Shown here in pieces: positions 52,996-61,922 of a DNA stretch of 64,000 bases. The position numbers were made by a program, and so were the translations under genes. Source of the DNA: Mesorhizobium loti (GTDB taxonomy: Bacteria; Pseudomonadota; Alphaproteobacteria; Rhizobiales; Rhizobiaceae); the NCBI GenBank assembly GCA_002356515.1, contig AP017605.1, positions 3,357,001 through 3,421,000 on the forward strand, in the 5' to 3' direction. The notes beneath the pieces are model-generated. The model had not been told where the DNA came from and did not search any database. It was given only the letters and a program-made list of their open reading frames with translations. Each line of letters starts with the position of its first letter. Position 1 is the stretch's first letter.

Positions 52996-53451
52996 CTATT
53001 TCGCCACAGGCTGTTGACCAAGCTGAGAGCGGAGGAGGCCGACAATCTCTTCCACCGAGATTGTAAAGTAACCACCCTTTCCACTGTCATATGCCTGTCT
53101 CCACAGACCATATCCATGGCCGAAGCCATCTGGAATTGTACCCGCCCCCTCAAGCTCAACCACACTCTTCCTAAGCACGTTAGCCGCTATGGGGAGGTGG
53201 GGAACAGTTTGCAGCGGCTTTCCGTCATTCGGTATCGGCGCATCGGTGACTGAAATCGACACGACCGGTTGATCTTCACCTTCCAGATTGTCGACCGCAC
53301 CTATGATCACCCGCGAGGATATCGGCGTCGCTCCCCGATACGTCCAAGTCTGCCCGGGCTTGAATGGTTCATCCTGGGCCATGGCTACCTGTCCGAGACC
53401 AAAGCAGAGGATTGAGAAACTCCACAGGAACGTCCGACGGGTTGCTCCCAT
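52996..53451 (-). CDS. Orphan exported protein between cobS and cobT
   Basis: This 151-residue protein has a signal peptide (MGATRRTFLWSFSILCFGLGQVAMA) and a beta-rich mature region with ISSRVIIGAVDNLEGEDQPVVSISVTDAPIP. I recognise no family. It lies nine bases after cobS and nine before cobT, in the same orientation, where the two chelatase genes are usually adjacent. Its codons are visibly less GC-biased than those of its neighbours, suggesting an insertion. Confidence 0.7.
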   Translation of the reverse strand: MGATRRTFLWSFSILCFGLGQVAMAQDEPFKPGQTWTYRGATPISSRVIIGAVDNLEGEDQPVVSISVTDAPIPNDGKPLQTVPHLPIAANVLRKSVVELEGAGTIPDGFGHGYGLWRQAYDSGKGGYFTISVEEIVGLLRSQLGQQPVAK

Positions 53452-53460
53452 GGAGTGATG

Positions 53461-54447
53461 TTACCCCAGCACCACGTTGGCGGCGCTCTCGGGCAGATCC
53501 TCGCCGAAGGCGCGCTGGTAGAACTCGGCCACCACCGAGCGTTCGAGCTCGTCGCACTTGTTGAGGAAGGTCAGCCGGAAGGCCATGCCGATATTGCCGA
53601 AAATCTCGGCATTCTCGGCCCAGGTGATGACGGTACGCGGGCTCATCACGGTCGACAGGTCGCCATTGATGAAGGCCGAGCGCGTCATGTCGGCAACGCG
53701 CACCATCTTGTTGACGATGTCCTTGCCCTTGCCGTCACGATAGTGCTTGGCCTTGGCCAGCACGATGTTCACTTCATTGTCGTGCGGCAGATAGTTCAGC
53801 GTGGTGACGATCGACCAGCGGTCCATCTGCGCCTGGTTGATCTGCTGCGTGCCGTGATAAAGGCCGGTGGTGTCGCCGAGGCCGACCGTGTTGGCGGTCG
53901 AGAACAGCCGGAACGCCGGATGCGGACGGATGACCCGGCTCTGGTCGAGCAGCGTCAGCCGGCCCGACGATTCCAGCACGCGCTGGATGACGAACATCAC
54001 GTCCGGCCGGCCGGCATCGTACTCGTCGAAGCAGAGCGCGACATTGTGCTGGTAGGCCCAGGGCAGGATGCCGTCGCGGAATTCGGTGATCTGCAAGCCG
54101 TCCTTGACGACGATCGCGTCCTTGCCGACGAGATCGATACGGCTGACATGGCTGTCGAGGTTGACGCGCACGCAGGGCCAGTTGAGGCGGGCGGCGACCT
54201 GTTCGATATGGGTCGACTTGCCGGTGCCATGATAGCCCGACACCATGACGCGGCGGTTGTAGGCAAAGCCCGCCAGGATCGCCAGCGTCGTCGCCTTGTC
54301 GAACAGATAGTCCGGATCGACATCAGGCACATGTTCTGATGTCACCGAATAGGCCGGCACCACCATCTTGGAGTCGAAGCCGAATTTGTCCTTTACCGAC
54401 ACCGTCGTGTCGGGCAGGTTGGCGATGTCGCGATCGACCTTGTTCAT
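53461..54447 (-). CDS. cobS: Aerobic cobaltochelatase subunit CobS
   Basis: This 328-residue MoxR-type AAA+ ATPase drives CobNST. Walker A GYHGTGKS (71-78) and Walker [11 protein letters not shown] (Asp141-Glu142) are intact, with sensor motif [11 protein letters not shown] further on. The start [15 protein letters not shown] at 54447 matches known CobS N-termini; the frame remains open to 54555 without similarity. A perfect 9-bp inverted repeat lies in its leader. Confidence 0.95.
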   Translation of the reverse strand: MNKVDRDIANLPDTTVSVKDKFGFDSKMVVPAYSVTSEHVPDVDPDYLFDKATTLAILAGFAYNRRVMVSGYHGTGKSTHIEQVAARLNWPCVRVNLDSHVSRIDLVGKDAIVVKDGLQITEFRDGILPWAYQHNVALCFDEYDAGRPDVMFVIQRVLESSGRLTLLDQSRVIRPHPAFRLFSTANTVGLGDTTGLYHGTQQINQAQMDRWSIVTTLNYLPHDNEVNIVLAKAKHYRDGKGKDIVNKMVRVADMTRSAFINGDLSTVMSPRTVITWAENAEIFGNIGMAFRLTFLNKCDELERSVVAEFYQRAFGEDLPESAANVVLG

Positions 54448-54522
54448 ATCTCTCAACGTCTCCACGGGCGAAACGTCCCGTTTCGCCGGCAATCGATTTT
54501 GTTCGGGGGCGGTCTTAGAGCC

Positions 54523-54549
54523 TTTTCCAACCTTATGAAAGTTGGAAAA
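54523..54549. repeat. 9-bp inverted repeat in the cobS leader
   Basis: TTTTCCAAC (54523-54531) and GTTGGAAAA (54541-54549) pair fully around CTTATGAAA. It lies between the J-domain gene and cobS, both minus strand, and could be an operator or an mRNA hairpin. Confidence 0.5.
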
Positions 54550-54570
54550 CGACACAAACCGTAGGGTCGC

Positions 54571-55200
54571 TCAGCACAGGCCCGCCTGTTTGAGCACGCG
54601 ATAGGCCTGCAGCACATCGCGGAACCGGTCTTCCGAACCTCTGTCGCCACCATTCGCATCCGGATGGTGACGTTTCACCAGTTCCTTATAGCGCGCCTTG
54701 ATATCCTTGCCAGTCGCCTTTGTATCAAGGCCAAGCGTTTCCAGCGCCTTGGCCTCAAGCGGCTTGGCCTTGCGCTCGCGCGCCTCGCGCGGATCCTTCG
54801 GCCCCTTGAACAGGTCGAACGGGTCGCGCATGCGGTTGTAATAACCGGCGCGGCCGGAGCGCATCTGCGCCATATCGGGCGATGAACGCGTCGAGGCGCC
54901 GTTGACGCCCATCTTCCAGGTCGGCCGGTGGCCGGTCATGGCTTCCTTCTGGAAGCGGGCGACTTCGGTGTCCGGCACGCCGGAAAAATAGTTGAAGCCC
55001 TTATTGTACTCGCGCACATGGTCGAAGCAGAAGCGGAAATACTCGCCCTCCTTCATCCGGCCCACCGGCGCGCGATGGGTGCCCGGCTCCTTGCAGCCGT
55101 CCCACTGGCAGATTGGCGAGTGCGACTTCAGCTCCGCATCCTTCTCCGGGCGGATGCGAATCTTCTCGAAATATTTGGGGTACGGCTTCATCTCACCCAT
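54571..55200 (-). CDS. J-domain (DnaJ-like) protein
   Basis: This 209-residue protein carries a C-terminal J domain (about 142-205) with the essential HPD in KRHHPDANGG, preceded by a conserved alphaproteobacterial region with Cys/His (CQWDGCKEPGTHRAP, FCFDHVREYNKGFNYF). It would stimulate an Hsp70 partner; the Cys/His part may bind zinc. The gene commonly lies upstream of cobS in this group, so a role in chelatase assembly is possible but unproven. Confidence 0.88.
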   Translation of the reverse strand: MGEMKPYPKYFEKIRIRPEKDAELKSHSPICQWDGCKEPGTHRAPVGRMKEGEYFRFCFDHVREYNKGFNYFSGVPDTEVARFQKEAMTGHRPTWKMGVNGASTRSSPDMAQMRSGRAGYYNRMRDPFDLFKGPKDPREARERKAKPLEAKALETLGLDTKATGKDIKARYKELVKRHHPDANGGDRGSEDRFRDVLQAYRVLKQAGLC

Positions 55201-55320
55201 TTATGGGGCGTTCGCAGATGCGAAACAAGAATTGACATTTTCGCGATCATCGCCCTAACCGCTGAATCGCGGCATAAAGCAGGCGAATGGCGGATTTAGT
55301 TGCGCGGCAGCGGCCCCTGT

Positions 55321-55345
55321 GGAACCGATTTCCGGTTTTCACGCT
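55321..55345 (+). promoter_or_regulatory. EcfG-like promoter candidate before bolA
   Basis: GGAAC (55321-55325), 16 bases, then CGCT (55342-55345) is one base from the consensus GGAAC-N16/17-CGTT. It is 35 bp before bolA, a suitable distance for a short leader. Confidence 0.35.
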
Positions 55346-55380
55346 GGTACGCCAGTCATATGTGGTGAACGGAGACGGCA

Positions 55381-55683
55381 ATGTCCATACAGGCGACCAT
55401 GGAAGACAAGCTCAACAAGGCATTTTCGCCCGAGCGGCTGGTCATCATCAACGAAAGCCATCTCCACGCCGGCCATCACCATCACGGCTCCGATCATCAC
55501 GGCGCCTATGACGGCACCGGCGAGACGCATTTTCGCGTCCGCCTTGTCTCGTCCACCTTTGCCGGCATGAGTCGCATCGACCGCCACCGCGCCGTCAACG
55601 AACTGCTCGCCGACGAGTTGAAGGCCGGCGTGCACGCGCTGGCGATCGAACCGGCCGCTCCCGGTGAGAAGACGCGCTGGTAG
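55381..55683 (+). CDS. bolA: BolA-family protein
   Basis: This 100-residue protein has the BolA fold: LNKAFSPERLVIINESHLHAGH, then SHLHAGHHHHGSDHHGAYDG, a longer His-rich loop than usual, and ends with HALAIEPAAPG. BolA binds monothiol glutaredoxins and Fe-S clusters and takes part in stress and iron responses. The His-rich loop could bind metal. It is divergent from the J-domain gene. Confidence 0.93.
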   Translation: MSIQATMEDKLNKAFSPERLVIINESHLHAGHHHHGSDHHGAYDGTGETHFRVRLVSSTFAGMSRIDRHRAVNELLADELKAGVHALAIEPAAPGEKTRW

Positions 55684-55713
55684 GTTGGTCCGCCCTAGCC
55701 TTTCGCGGCCCCT

Positions 55714-57267
55714 TCAGATCACCGCTTCTATCAAGAACGGCCCGCGTCGCGACAAAGCGCTGTCCAGCAACGCGTCGAACCGCTCGCATGTTTCGGCACG
55801 GGCCGCCTCCACGCCCATACCCTTGGCCAGCGAAACCCAGTCCAGCGCGGGATGGTCGAGGTCGAGCATGCGCCTGGCGTTCTCGCCGATCGCATTGACG
55901 CCGACATTCTTCATCTCGCCATGCAGGATCGCGTAGGTGCGGTTGGAAAAGACGATCGTCACCACGTCAAGATTTTCCCGCGCCTGCGTCCACAACCCCT
56001 GCACCGTGTACATGCCGCTGCCGTCAGCCTCCAGATTGATCACCTTGCGGTCGGGACAAGCGATCGCCGCCCCGGTGGCCATCGGAATGCCGCCACCGAT
56101 CGATCCGCCCGTGCCCATCATGTAGTCATGCGGCGCGGCAAAGGCCGACAGCGCGAAGAAACGCCGCGCCGAGGTGACCGCCTCGTCGCAGACAATCGCA
56201 TTGTCCGGCAGTTTGCGCGCCACCGACAGCGCGATGGCGTCGTCGGTAAGCTTGCCGCTTGGCGCAGCTTCATCCGGGAAAGCGGTCGCGACCACCGTCT
56301 GTTGCGATGGTTTGACGCCGAGTTCGTCGCGAAGCGCCTCCAGCGCCGCATGCAGGTCCTGACCATGAGCGGCGAGCGTCAGCACCCGGCAGTCGTCGCG
56401 CACAAGCCGTCCCGGTTTTCCCGGATAGGCAAAAAAAGCGACCGGCTCCTTGCCGCCGACCAGCACCAGAACGTCAATGTCGCTCAGCAACGCCGTCGCC
56501 GCATCGATCGGATAGGGAATGCGTGTCGGCGCGACGCGCCCGCGGCCGCGTTGCATCCGCGCGATCAGGACCTCGCTGAACAGGCGGACATCGCAGGCCG
56601 TCGAGATCTGGCCGGCGATCTCGAGCGCATCGGCCCGCGCGGCGTGGCCACGAACGATCATGCCAACACGGCCCGGAGCCGCACGGATCGCCGCAGCGAC
56701 CTCGCGCACGGCATCCCTGTCGACGGCCGGCGGCGGTGAGAGGACAACCTTGCCCGGCGACGCCGGGGCAGCGCCGCCCCAGGCGGCATCCGCCGGCAGG
56801 ATCAGCGTCGTGACGCCCGGAGGTGTGAGCGAGGCGCGGAAAGCCGCCTCCGTGGCCGGCTGGACATCTTCTGGCCCGGCGATGCGGCGAACCCAGTTGG
56901 ACATCGGCGCCGCCAGACCTTCGATATCGCTGGTGAGCGGCGCATCGAGCGGCAGGTGGTAGGAGGCGTGGTCGCCGACGATGTTGATCATCGGGCTGAA
57001 CGCACGCCGGGCATTGTGCATATTGGCCAGCCCATTGGCCAGGCCCGGACCGGTATGCAGCAGCGTCGCGGCCGGACGGTCGGTCATGCGCGCATAGCCG
57101 TCGGCGGCACCGGTCACCACGCCCTCGAACAGGCCGAGCACGCAACGCATCTCAGGCTTGCGGTCGAGGGCGGCGACGAAATGCATTTCGGACGTGCCGG
57201 GATTGGCGAAACAGACCGTCACATCATTGGCCAGCAGCACGTCGCACAGGACATCGGCTCCATTCAT
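55714..57267 (-). CDS. Thiamine-diphosphate-dependent enzyme (acetolactate synthase large-subunit-like)
   Basis: This 517-residue TPP enzyme has the N-terminal pyrimidine-binding domain with the catalytic Glu in LGLFEGVVTGAADGYARM, a middle domain, and the C-terminal diphosphate-binding motif EADGSGMYTVQGLW followed by the conserved Asn (VFSNRTYAIL). The length is shorter than AHAS (about 570), and no ilvN-type small subunit is nearby. It is therefore unlikely to be the biosynthetic acetolactate synthase; a benzoylformate- or oxalyl-CoA-decarboxylase-like role is possible. The ATG at 57267 is preferred over an in-frame start at 57318. Confidence 0.82.
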   Translation of the reverse strand: MNGADVLCDVLLANDVTVCFANPGTSEMHFVAALDRKPEMRCVLGLFEGVVTGAADGYARMTDRPAATLLHTGPGLANGLANMHNARRAFSPMINIVGDHASYHLPLDAPLTSDIEGLAAPMSNWVRRIAGPEDVQPATEAAFRASLTPPGVTTLILPADAAWGGAAPASPGKVVLSPPPAVDRDAVREVAAAIRAAPGRVGMIVRGHAARADALEIAGQISTACDVRLFSEVLIARMQRGRGRVAPTRIPYPIDAATALLSDIDVLVLVGGKEPVAFFAYPGKPGRLVRDDCRVLTLAAHGQDLHAALEALRDELGVKPSQQTVVATAFPDEAAPSGKLTDDAIALSVARKLPDNAIVCDEAVTSARRFFALSAFAAPHDYMMGTGGSIGGGIPMATGAAIACPDRKVINLEADGSGMYTVQGLWTQARENLDVVTIVFSNRTYAILHGEMKNVGVNAIGENARRMLDLDHPALDWVSLAKGMGVEAARAETCERFDALLDSALSRRGPFLIEAVI

Positions 57268-57386
57268 GCAATTTTTCTCCCAATCACGAGGAGCAATTGC
57301 ACCTATGGACATCCGCACGACAATATCCCGCCGCCGCTTTTGGCATGATCCAGTTACAGCGATGGGCGAGCGGAAGTCGCCGGGAA

Positions 57387-58193
57387 TCAGCCGACCGTCG
57401 ATTTCAAGAATGTCAGGGCTGCAGCGGTCAGCGCATCACCATCTTCGCCGAAATCGCGGTTGATCGACATGTGCGTATAGGCGCTACCATCAAACAGAGT
57501 GACTTTGGTCCCGGTGGCCCGCAGCCGCTCGGCAAAGGCTTTCGAATCCTCGCCACGGCCTGACGCTCCCGAATAGGCGATGAAGGTCGGTGGATGCTTG
57601 CGGCCGTCGACATAGCTGGCCGGGGAAAGTGCTCCCCACTGCGAGGGATCGGAAAAGACCCTTGCATAGGCCCGCACCATGCCGCCATTTTTCTCAAGTG
57701 CCGCAAGATCATAGGCCCTGGTATCGTCAAGAAGCAGGCCGGCGACGCCGGGCAATCCGCCACGCATGCCGGTCAGGGCGATCAGGTGGCAACCGGCAGA
57801 ATGGCCCATGCCGACAATGCGCTTGGGGTCGCCGCCATGCGCGGCGATGTTGGCCCTGACATAGGCATAGGCCCTCTCGACGTCGCCGGCCTGGGTCGCG
57901 ACATCGGCCTGGGGCAGCATGCGATAGTCGATCGAGACGAAGCAGAAGCCGTTGGCGAGCAGGAAAGCCGGCTTGGCACCGACCTGGCTGCGTTTGCCGA
58001 ACTCCCAGGCGCCGCCATGGACGAAGAAGACGACAGGCAGGTTTTTCGCGCCGTCGGGCGCGTAGACATCGAGCTTGGCCGGACCGTAGTCGAAGGTTTT
58101 TTGCGCGGGTTGGCGCGGGCGCCACGCGGCCGATGCTCCCAATGGCAGCACCGCCGCCACGGAGGCCAGAATGAGGCTTCGTCGATCGATCAT
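57387..58193 (-). CDS. Alpha/beta hydrolase (esterase/lipase-like), probably exported
   Basis: This 268-residue protein has an N-terminal signal-like stretch (MIDRRSLILASVAAVLPLGASA), the oxyanion motif HGGAWEFG and the nucleophile elbow GMGHSAGCHL, typical of carboxylesterase family proteins. The RR-containing start could be a Tat signal. The substrate is unknown. It is 119 bp upstream of the TPP enzyme on the same strand. Confidence 0.83.
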   Translation of the reverse strand: MIDRRSLILASVAAVLPLGASAAWRPRQPAQKTFDYGPAKLDVYAPDGAKNLPVVFFVHGGAWEFGKRSQVGAKPAFLLANGFCFVSIDYRMLPQADVATQAGDVERAYAYVRANIAAHGGDPKRIVGMGHSAGCHLIALTGMRGGLPGVAGLLLDDTRAYDLAALEKNGGMVRAYARVFSDPSQWGALSPASYVDGRKHPPTFIAYSGASGRGEDSKAFAERLRATGTKVTLFDGSAYTHMSINRDFGEDGDALTAAALTFLKSTVG

Positions 58194-58631
58194 CGTGGTC
58201 TCCCGACCGTGTAGCCAACAGTGCCCGCAGGCACCGCGAGCGTCCAGTTAAGGATTGGTAATGCTTAGCGGTCTGGCTCGGCGATCGACCATCGATGCGG
58301 ACCTCAAGCTTTGGGGACCCATCCGCTATGGAGGAGGCTGGATCGACCGGGCTTCGTTGAACTCGCATCGGGTCGCCACGCCGCTTCAGACCGCATCAAT
58401 GCACTGCCCTTGTCGTTCAGTTCACGAAATCAATATCTACCCCTTGACGGCCTCATCTGGCCATCACCACTTAAATATTTGGACAGGAATTTCAGTGACA
58501 TGGGTGGGTGTCCCAGGTCTCAACGACAGATGCGCACGCTCTCCTTCATGTGAAGGAACCCAAATGCGTTGCGGCAGTTGAATATATGATGAGCCAGCCG
58601 GCAGCCAGAACGGCTCTGAGGGCAAAGTATC
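58194..58631. other. Intergenic region before prkA, no gene seen
   Basis: This 438-bp spacer is less GC-rich than its flanks. One short open frame (58255-58581) lacks start context and family character and is taken as chance. It contains the EcfG-like site described below; I see no other repeat or RNA gene. Confidence 0.6.
58555..58579 (+). promoter_or_regulatory. EcfG-like promoter candidate before prkA
   Basis: GGAAC (58555-58559), 16 bases, then AGTT (58576-58579) is one base from GGAAC-N16/17-CGTT. It lies about 50 bp before prkA, an operon usually controlled by general stress sigma factors. Confidence 0.4.
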
Positions 58632-60581
58632 ATGCGTGAGAATCAGTCCGACGTCTTCGATCTGTTTTCGGAGATTTATGCGAACGCGGCCCAGGAAGAA
58701 ATCAGCCTCCAGCAGTATCTCCTTGCTTGCCGAGAGGACAAATCAATGTATGCCTCGGCGCCTGAACGGATGGTCGAGGCAATCGGCGAGCCGAACCTGG
58801 TCGACACCAGCAAGGATGAACGGCTCGGCCGCATTTTCTCGAACCGCACCGTTAAGATCTATCCCTCCTTCTCCGACTTCTACGGAATGGAGGAAACGAT
58901 CGAGCGCATCGCCGGGTATTTCCGATATGCGTCCCAGGGACTCGAGGAGCGCAAGCAGATCCTCTACCTCCTTGGCCCTGTCGGCGGCGGTAAATCCTCT
59001 CTGGCCGAACGGCTGAAGAAATTGATGGAGCTGCGCCCGATCTACACGCTGAAGGTCGGTAACCAGATCAGCCCGGTTTTCGAATCGCCACTTGGCCTTT
59101 TCCATCCCGATCGCATGGGCGACCTGCTGGAGGATAAATACGGCATAGCCCGACGCCGGCTGAACGGGCTCATCTCACCATGGGCGGCCAAGCGGCTCGA
59201 CGAACTGTCCGGCGACATTTCCAAATTCAGCGTGGTCAAGTTGATGCCTTCGCGGCTGCGCCAGATCGGCATTGCCAAGACAGAGCCCGGCGACGAGAAC
59301 AATCAGGATGTCTCGGCCCTGGTTGGCAAGGTCGACATCAGACAACTGGAAAATTTCAGCCAGTCCGATCCGGACGCCTATTCCTACAGCGGCGGACTGA
59401 ACCGGACCACGCAAGGCCTGCTCGAATTCGTCGAGATGTTCAAGGCGCCTATCAAGGTCCTGCATCCGTTGCTGACGGCGACCCAGGAAGGCAGCTACAA
59501 CGGCACCGAGAATTTCGGCGCCTTTCCCTATCAGGGCATCATCATTGCCCATTCCAACGAATCGGAATGGCAACAGTTCAAGAACAACAGGAACAACGAG
59601 GCCTTTCTCGACCGCATCCTCGTGGTCAAGGTGCCGTATTGCCTGCGGATCACCGAAGAGAGGCAGATCTATGAAAAGCTGCTGCGCGAGAGCGACTTGG
59701 CCACCAGCCCCTGCGCACCCGAAGTGCTGGACATTCTCAGCCGATTCACGGTCTCGACCCGCCTTGCCGAGCACGACAATTCGCCGCTCTACACCAAGAT
59801 GCGCGCCTATGACGGCGAGAACCTCAAGGAGGTCGATCCCAAGGCGAAGTCGGTCCAGGAATATCGCGATACCGCCGGCGTCGACGAAGGCATGACCGGC
59901 GTCAGTACACGCTTCGCCTTCAAGATCCTGTCGCAGACATTCAACTACGACACCAAGGAGGTGGCTGCCGATCCCGTGCATCTGATCTACATCCTGGAGG
60001 AGGCGATCAAGCGCGAGCAGTTTCCAAAGGAAACGGAAGCTGCCTATCTCGACTTCATCAAGTCGGAACTGGCAACGCGCTATGCCGAGTTCATCGGCCA
60101 CGAAATCCAGAAGGCCTATCTGGAATCATACAGCGAGTATGGCCAGAACCTCTTCGACCGTTACATCGCCTATGCCGATGCCTGGATTGAGGATCAGGAT
60201 TACAAGGATCCCGATACGGGCCAGATTCTCAATCGCGAGGTATTGGACAAGGAATTGTCGCAGGTCGAGAAACCAGCCGGCATCGCCAATCCCAAGGACT
60301 TCCGCAATGAAGTGGTCAAATTCACGCTGCGTGCCCGGGCGCGAAACCACGGCCGCAACCCATCGTGGACAGGTTATGAGAAACTTCGCGAGGTCATCGA
60401 GAAGCGTATGTTCGGCCAGGTCGAAGACCTCTTGCCGGTGATCAGTTTCGGCTCCAAGCAGGACAGCGTCACGGAAAAGCGGCACAATGAATTCGTGCAG
60501 CGCATGGTGGAACGCGGCTACACCGAGCGGCAGGTGCGCCGGCTTGTCGACTGGTACATGCGCGTGAACAAGGCGGGTTGA
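58632..60581 (+). CDS. prkA: PrkA-type serine protein kinase (YeaG-like)
   Basis: This 649-residue protein has an N-terminal AAA-type ATPase domain with Walker A GPVGGGKSS (115-123) and a C-terminal PrkA kinase-like domain. Its closest characterised relative is E. coli YeaG, induced in nutrient stress and stationary phase. The length matches. It starts a three-gene operon with yeaH and spoVR homologues (19 and 10 bp apart), conserved in proteobacteria and linked to nitrogen starvation and stress adaptation. Confidence 0.94.
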   Translation: MRENQSDVFDLFSEIYANAAQEEISLQQYLLACREDKSMYASAPERMVEAIGEPNLVDTSKDERLGRIFSNRTVKIYPSFSDFYGMEETIERIAGYFRYASQGLEERKQILYLLGPVGGGKSSLAERLKKLMELRPIYTLKVGNQISPVFESPLGLFHPDRMGDLLEDKYGIARRRLNGLISPWAAKRLDELSGDISKFSVVKLMPSRLRQIGIAKTEPGDENNQDVSALVGKVDIRQLENFSQSDPDAYSYSGGLNRTTQGLLEFVEMFKAPIKVLHPLLTATQEGSYNGTENFGAFPYQGIIIAHSNESEWQQFKNNRNNEAFLDRILVVKVPYCLRITEERQIYEKLLRESDLATSPCAPEVLDILSRFTVSTRLAEHDNSPLYTKMRAYDGENLKEVDPKAKSVQEYRDTAGVDEGMTGVSTRFAFKILSQTFNYDTKEVAADPVHLIYILEEAIKREQFPKETEAAYLDFIKSELATRYAEFIGHEIQKAYLESYSEYGQNLFDRYIAYADAWIEDQDYKDPDTGQILNREVLDKELSQVEKPAGIANPKDFRNEVVKFTLRARARNHGRNPSWTGYEKLREVIEKRMFGQVEDLLPVISFGSKQDSVTEKRHNEFVQRMVERGYTERQVRRLVDWYMRVNKAG

Positions 60582-60599
60582 GAAAGCCCGAATGGTTCC

Positions 60600-61913
60600 A
60601 TGCCTATCTTTATCGACCGTCGCCTGAATCCGAAGGACAAAAGCCTGGGCAATCGCCAGCGCTTTGTTAGGCGCGCGCGGGAAGAGCTCAAGCGGAGCAT
60701 TCGCGATCAGATCCGCATCGGCAGGATCGCAGACGTGGATGCCGAGCACGCCGTGCCCATGCCCGAAAGAGGCACGGGCGAGCCGGCCTTCAACAACGCC
60801 AGGAACGGCGGCAGGCGCCAGCACATCCTGCCGGGCAATAGGCATTTCTCCCCTGGAGACCTGATCCCCAAGCCCGGCCAGGGCGTCGGCGCCGGGGCGT
60901 CGTCCCCGGGAAACACGGCGTCTGAAGACGACTTTCGTTTCGTGCTGTCACGCGAAGAGGTGCTCGATCTTTTTTTCGAGGATCTCGAACTCCCGGATAT
61001 GGTCAAGCTCAACCTCAAGGAAATCCTTGCCTTCAAGCCGCGCCGGGCTGGCTTCGCCGCCACCGGTTCACCGACCAACATCAATGTTGGGCGCACGATG
61101 CGTAACAGCCACGGCCGGCGCATCGCGCTGAGGCGCCCTAAGCAGGAGGAGTTGGACGCGATCCTCGAGGAAATCGCCATGCTTGAGTTGGTGCCATCCA
61201 GCGAAGCGGCGCACCAGCGCATTGCGGCATTGCGGCAGGAGCTTGACCGGTTGGAGCGGCGGCGCAGGCGAATTGCCTTTGTCGATCCTGTCGACATCCG
61301 ATTCAACCGCTTCGATCCCCAGCCTGTGCCGAACGCCAATGCCGTCATGTTCTGTCTGATGGATGTGTCCGGGTCCATGGGCGAGCGCGAAAAGGATCTG
61401 GCCAAGCGCTTCTTCGTGCTGCTGCACCTGTTCTTGAAACGGCGTTATGACCGCATCGAGATCGTCTTCATCCGCCATACCCACGAGGCGCAGGAGGTTG
61501 ACGAGGAGACGTTCTTCAATTGCACGCAAAGCGGCGGTACCATCGTTTCCACCGCGCTCGAGGAAATGCATCGCATCATCAGGCAGCGATATCCGCCCAG
61601 CGAGTGGAACATCTATGCCGCCCAGGCCTCTGACGGAGACAATTCCGTCACCGATTCCGAGCGCTGCATAGCCCTGCTCGACGGGAAGCTCATGCGGCTG
61701 TGCCAGTATTTTGCCTACGTCGAGATCATCGACAAGCGCGAAGCCCATATCTTCGGCACGACCGAAAACGGGACATCGTTATGGCGTGCCTATAGCGCGA
61801 TCGACCTGAAATGGTCGAACTTCCAGATGAGCCGCATCGCCACGCCCGCCGATATCTACCCGGTCTTTCGCCAGCTCTTCGGCAAACAGTCTGCTGTCCT
61901 TAAGAGAGCGTGA
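60600..61913 (+). CDS. yeaH: YeaH/YhbH (DUF444) vWA-domain protein
   Basis: This 437-residue protein starts MPIFIDRRLNPKDKSLGNRQRF, the family N-terminus, followed by a basic linker, and has a C-terminal vWA-type region with MDVSGSMGE (from 254; MIDAS Asp255, Ser257, Ser259). It is co-expressed with PrkA in other bacteria. The vWA domain may bind the AAA+ part of PrkA, similar to MoxR-vWA pairs, but that is inference. Confidence 0.93.
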   Translation: MPIFIDRRLNPKDKSLGNRQRFVRRAREELKRSIRDQIRIGRIADVDAEHAVPMPERGTGEPAFNNARNGGRRQHILPGNRHFSPGDLIPKPGQGVGAGASSPGNTASEDDFRFVLSREEVLDLFFEDLELPDMVKLNLKEILAFKPRRAGFAATGSPTNINVGRTMRNSHGRRIALRRPKQEELDAILEEIAMLELVPSSEAAHQRIAALRQELDRLERRRRRIAFVDPVDIRFNRFDPQPVPNANAVMFCLMDVSGSMGEREKDLAKRFFVLLHLFLKRRYDRIEIVFIRHTHEAQEVDEETFFNCTQSGGTIVSTALEEMHRIIRQRYPPSEWNIYAAQASDGDNSVTDSERCIALLDGKLMRLCQYFAYVEIIDKREAHIFGTTENGTSLWRAYSAIDLKWSNFQMSRIATPADIYPVFRQLFGKQSAVLKRA

Positions 61914-61922
61914 GAGGGGCCG

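Noticed and set aside
51232..53253. 673-codon plus-strand frame across cobT and the orphan gene
   Set aside because: It is opposite a full-length CobT with its VWA domain; its composition (Val/Leu/Gly-rich antisense of an acidic linker) has no family features.
58255..58581. 108-residue open frame in the prkA upstream spacer
   Set aside because: No ribosome binding site, no similarity and lower-GC sequence; more likely promoter DNA than a gene.
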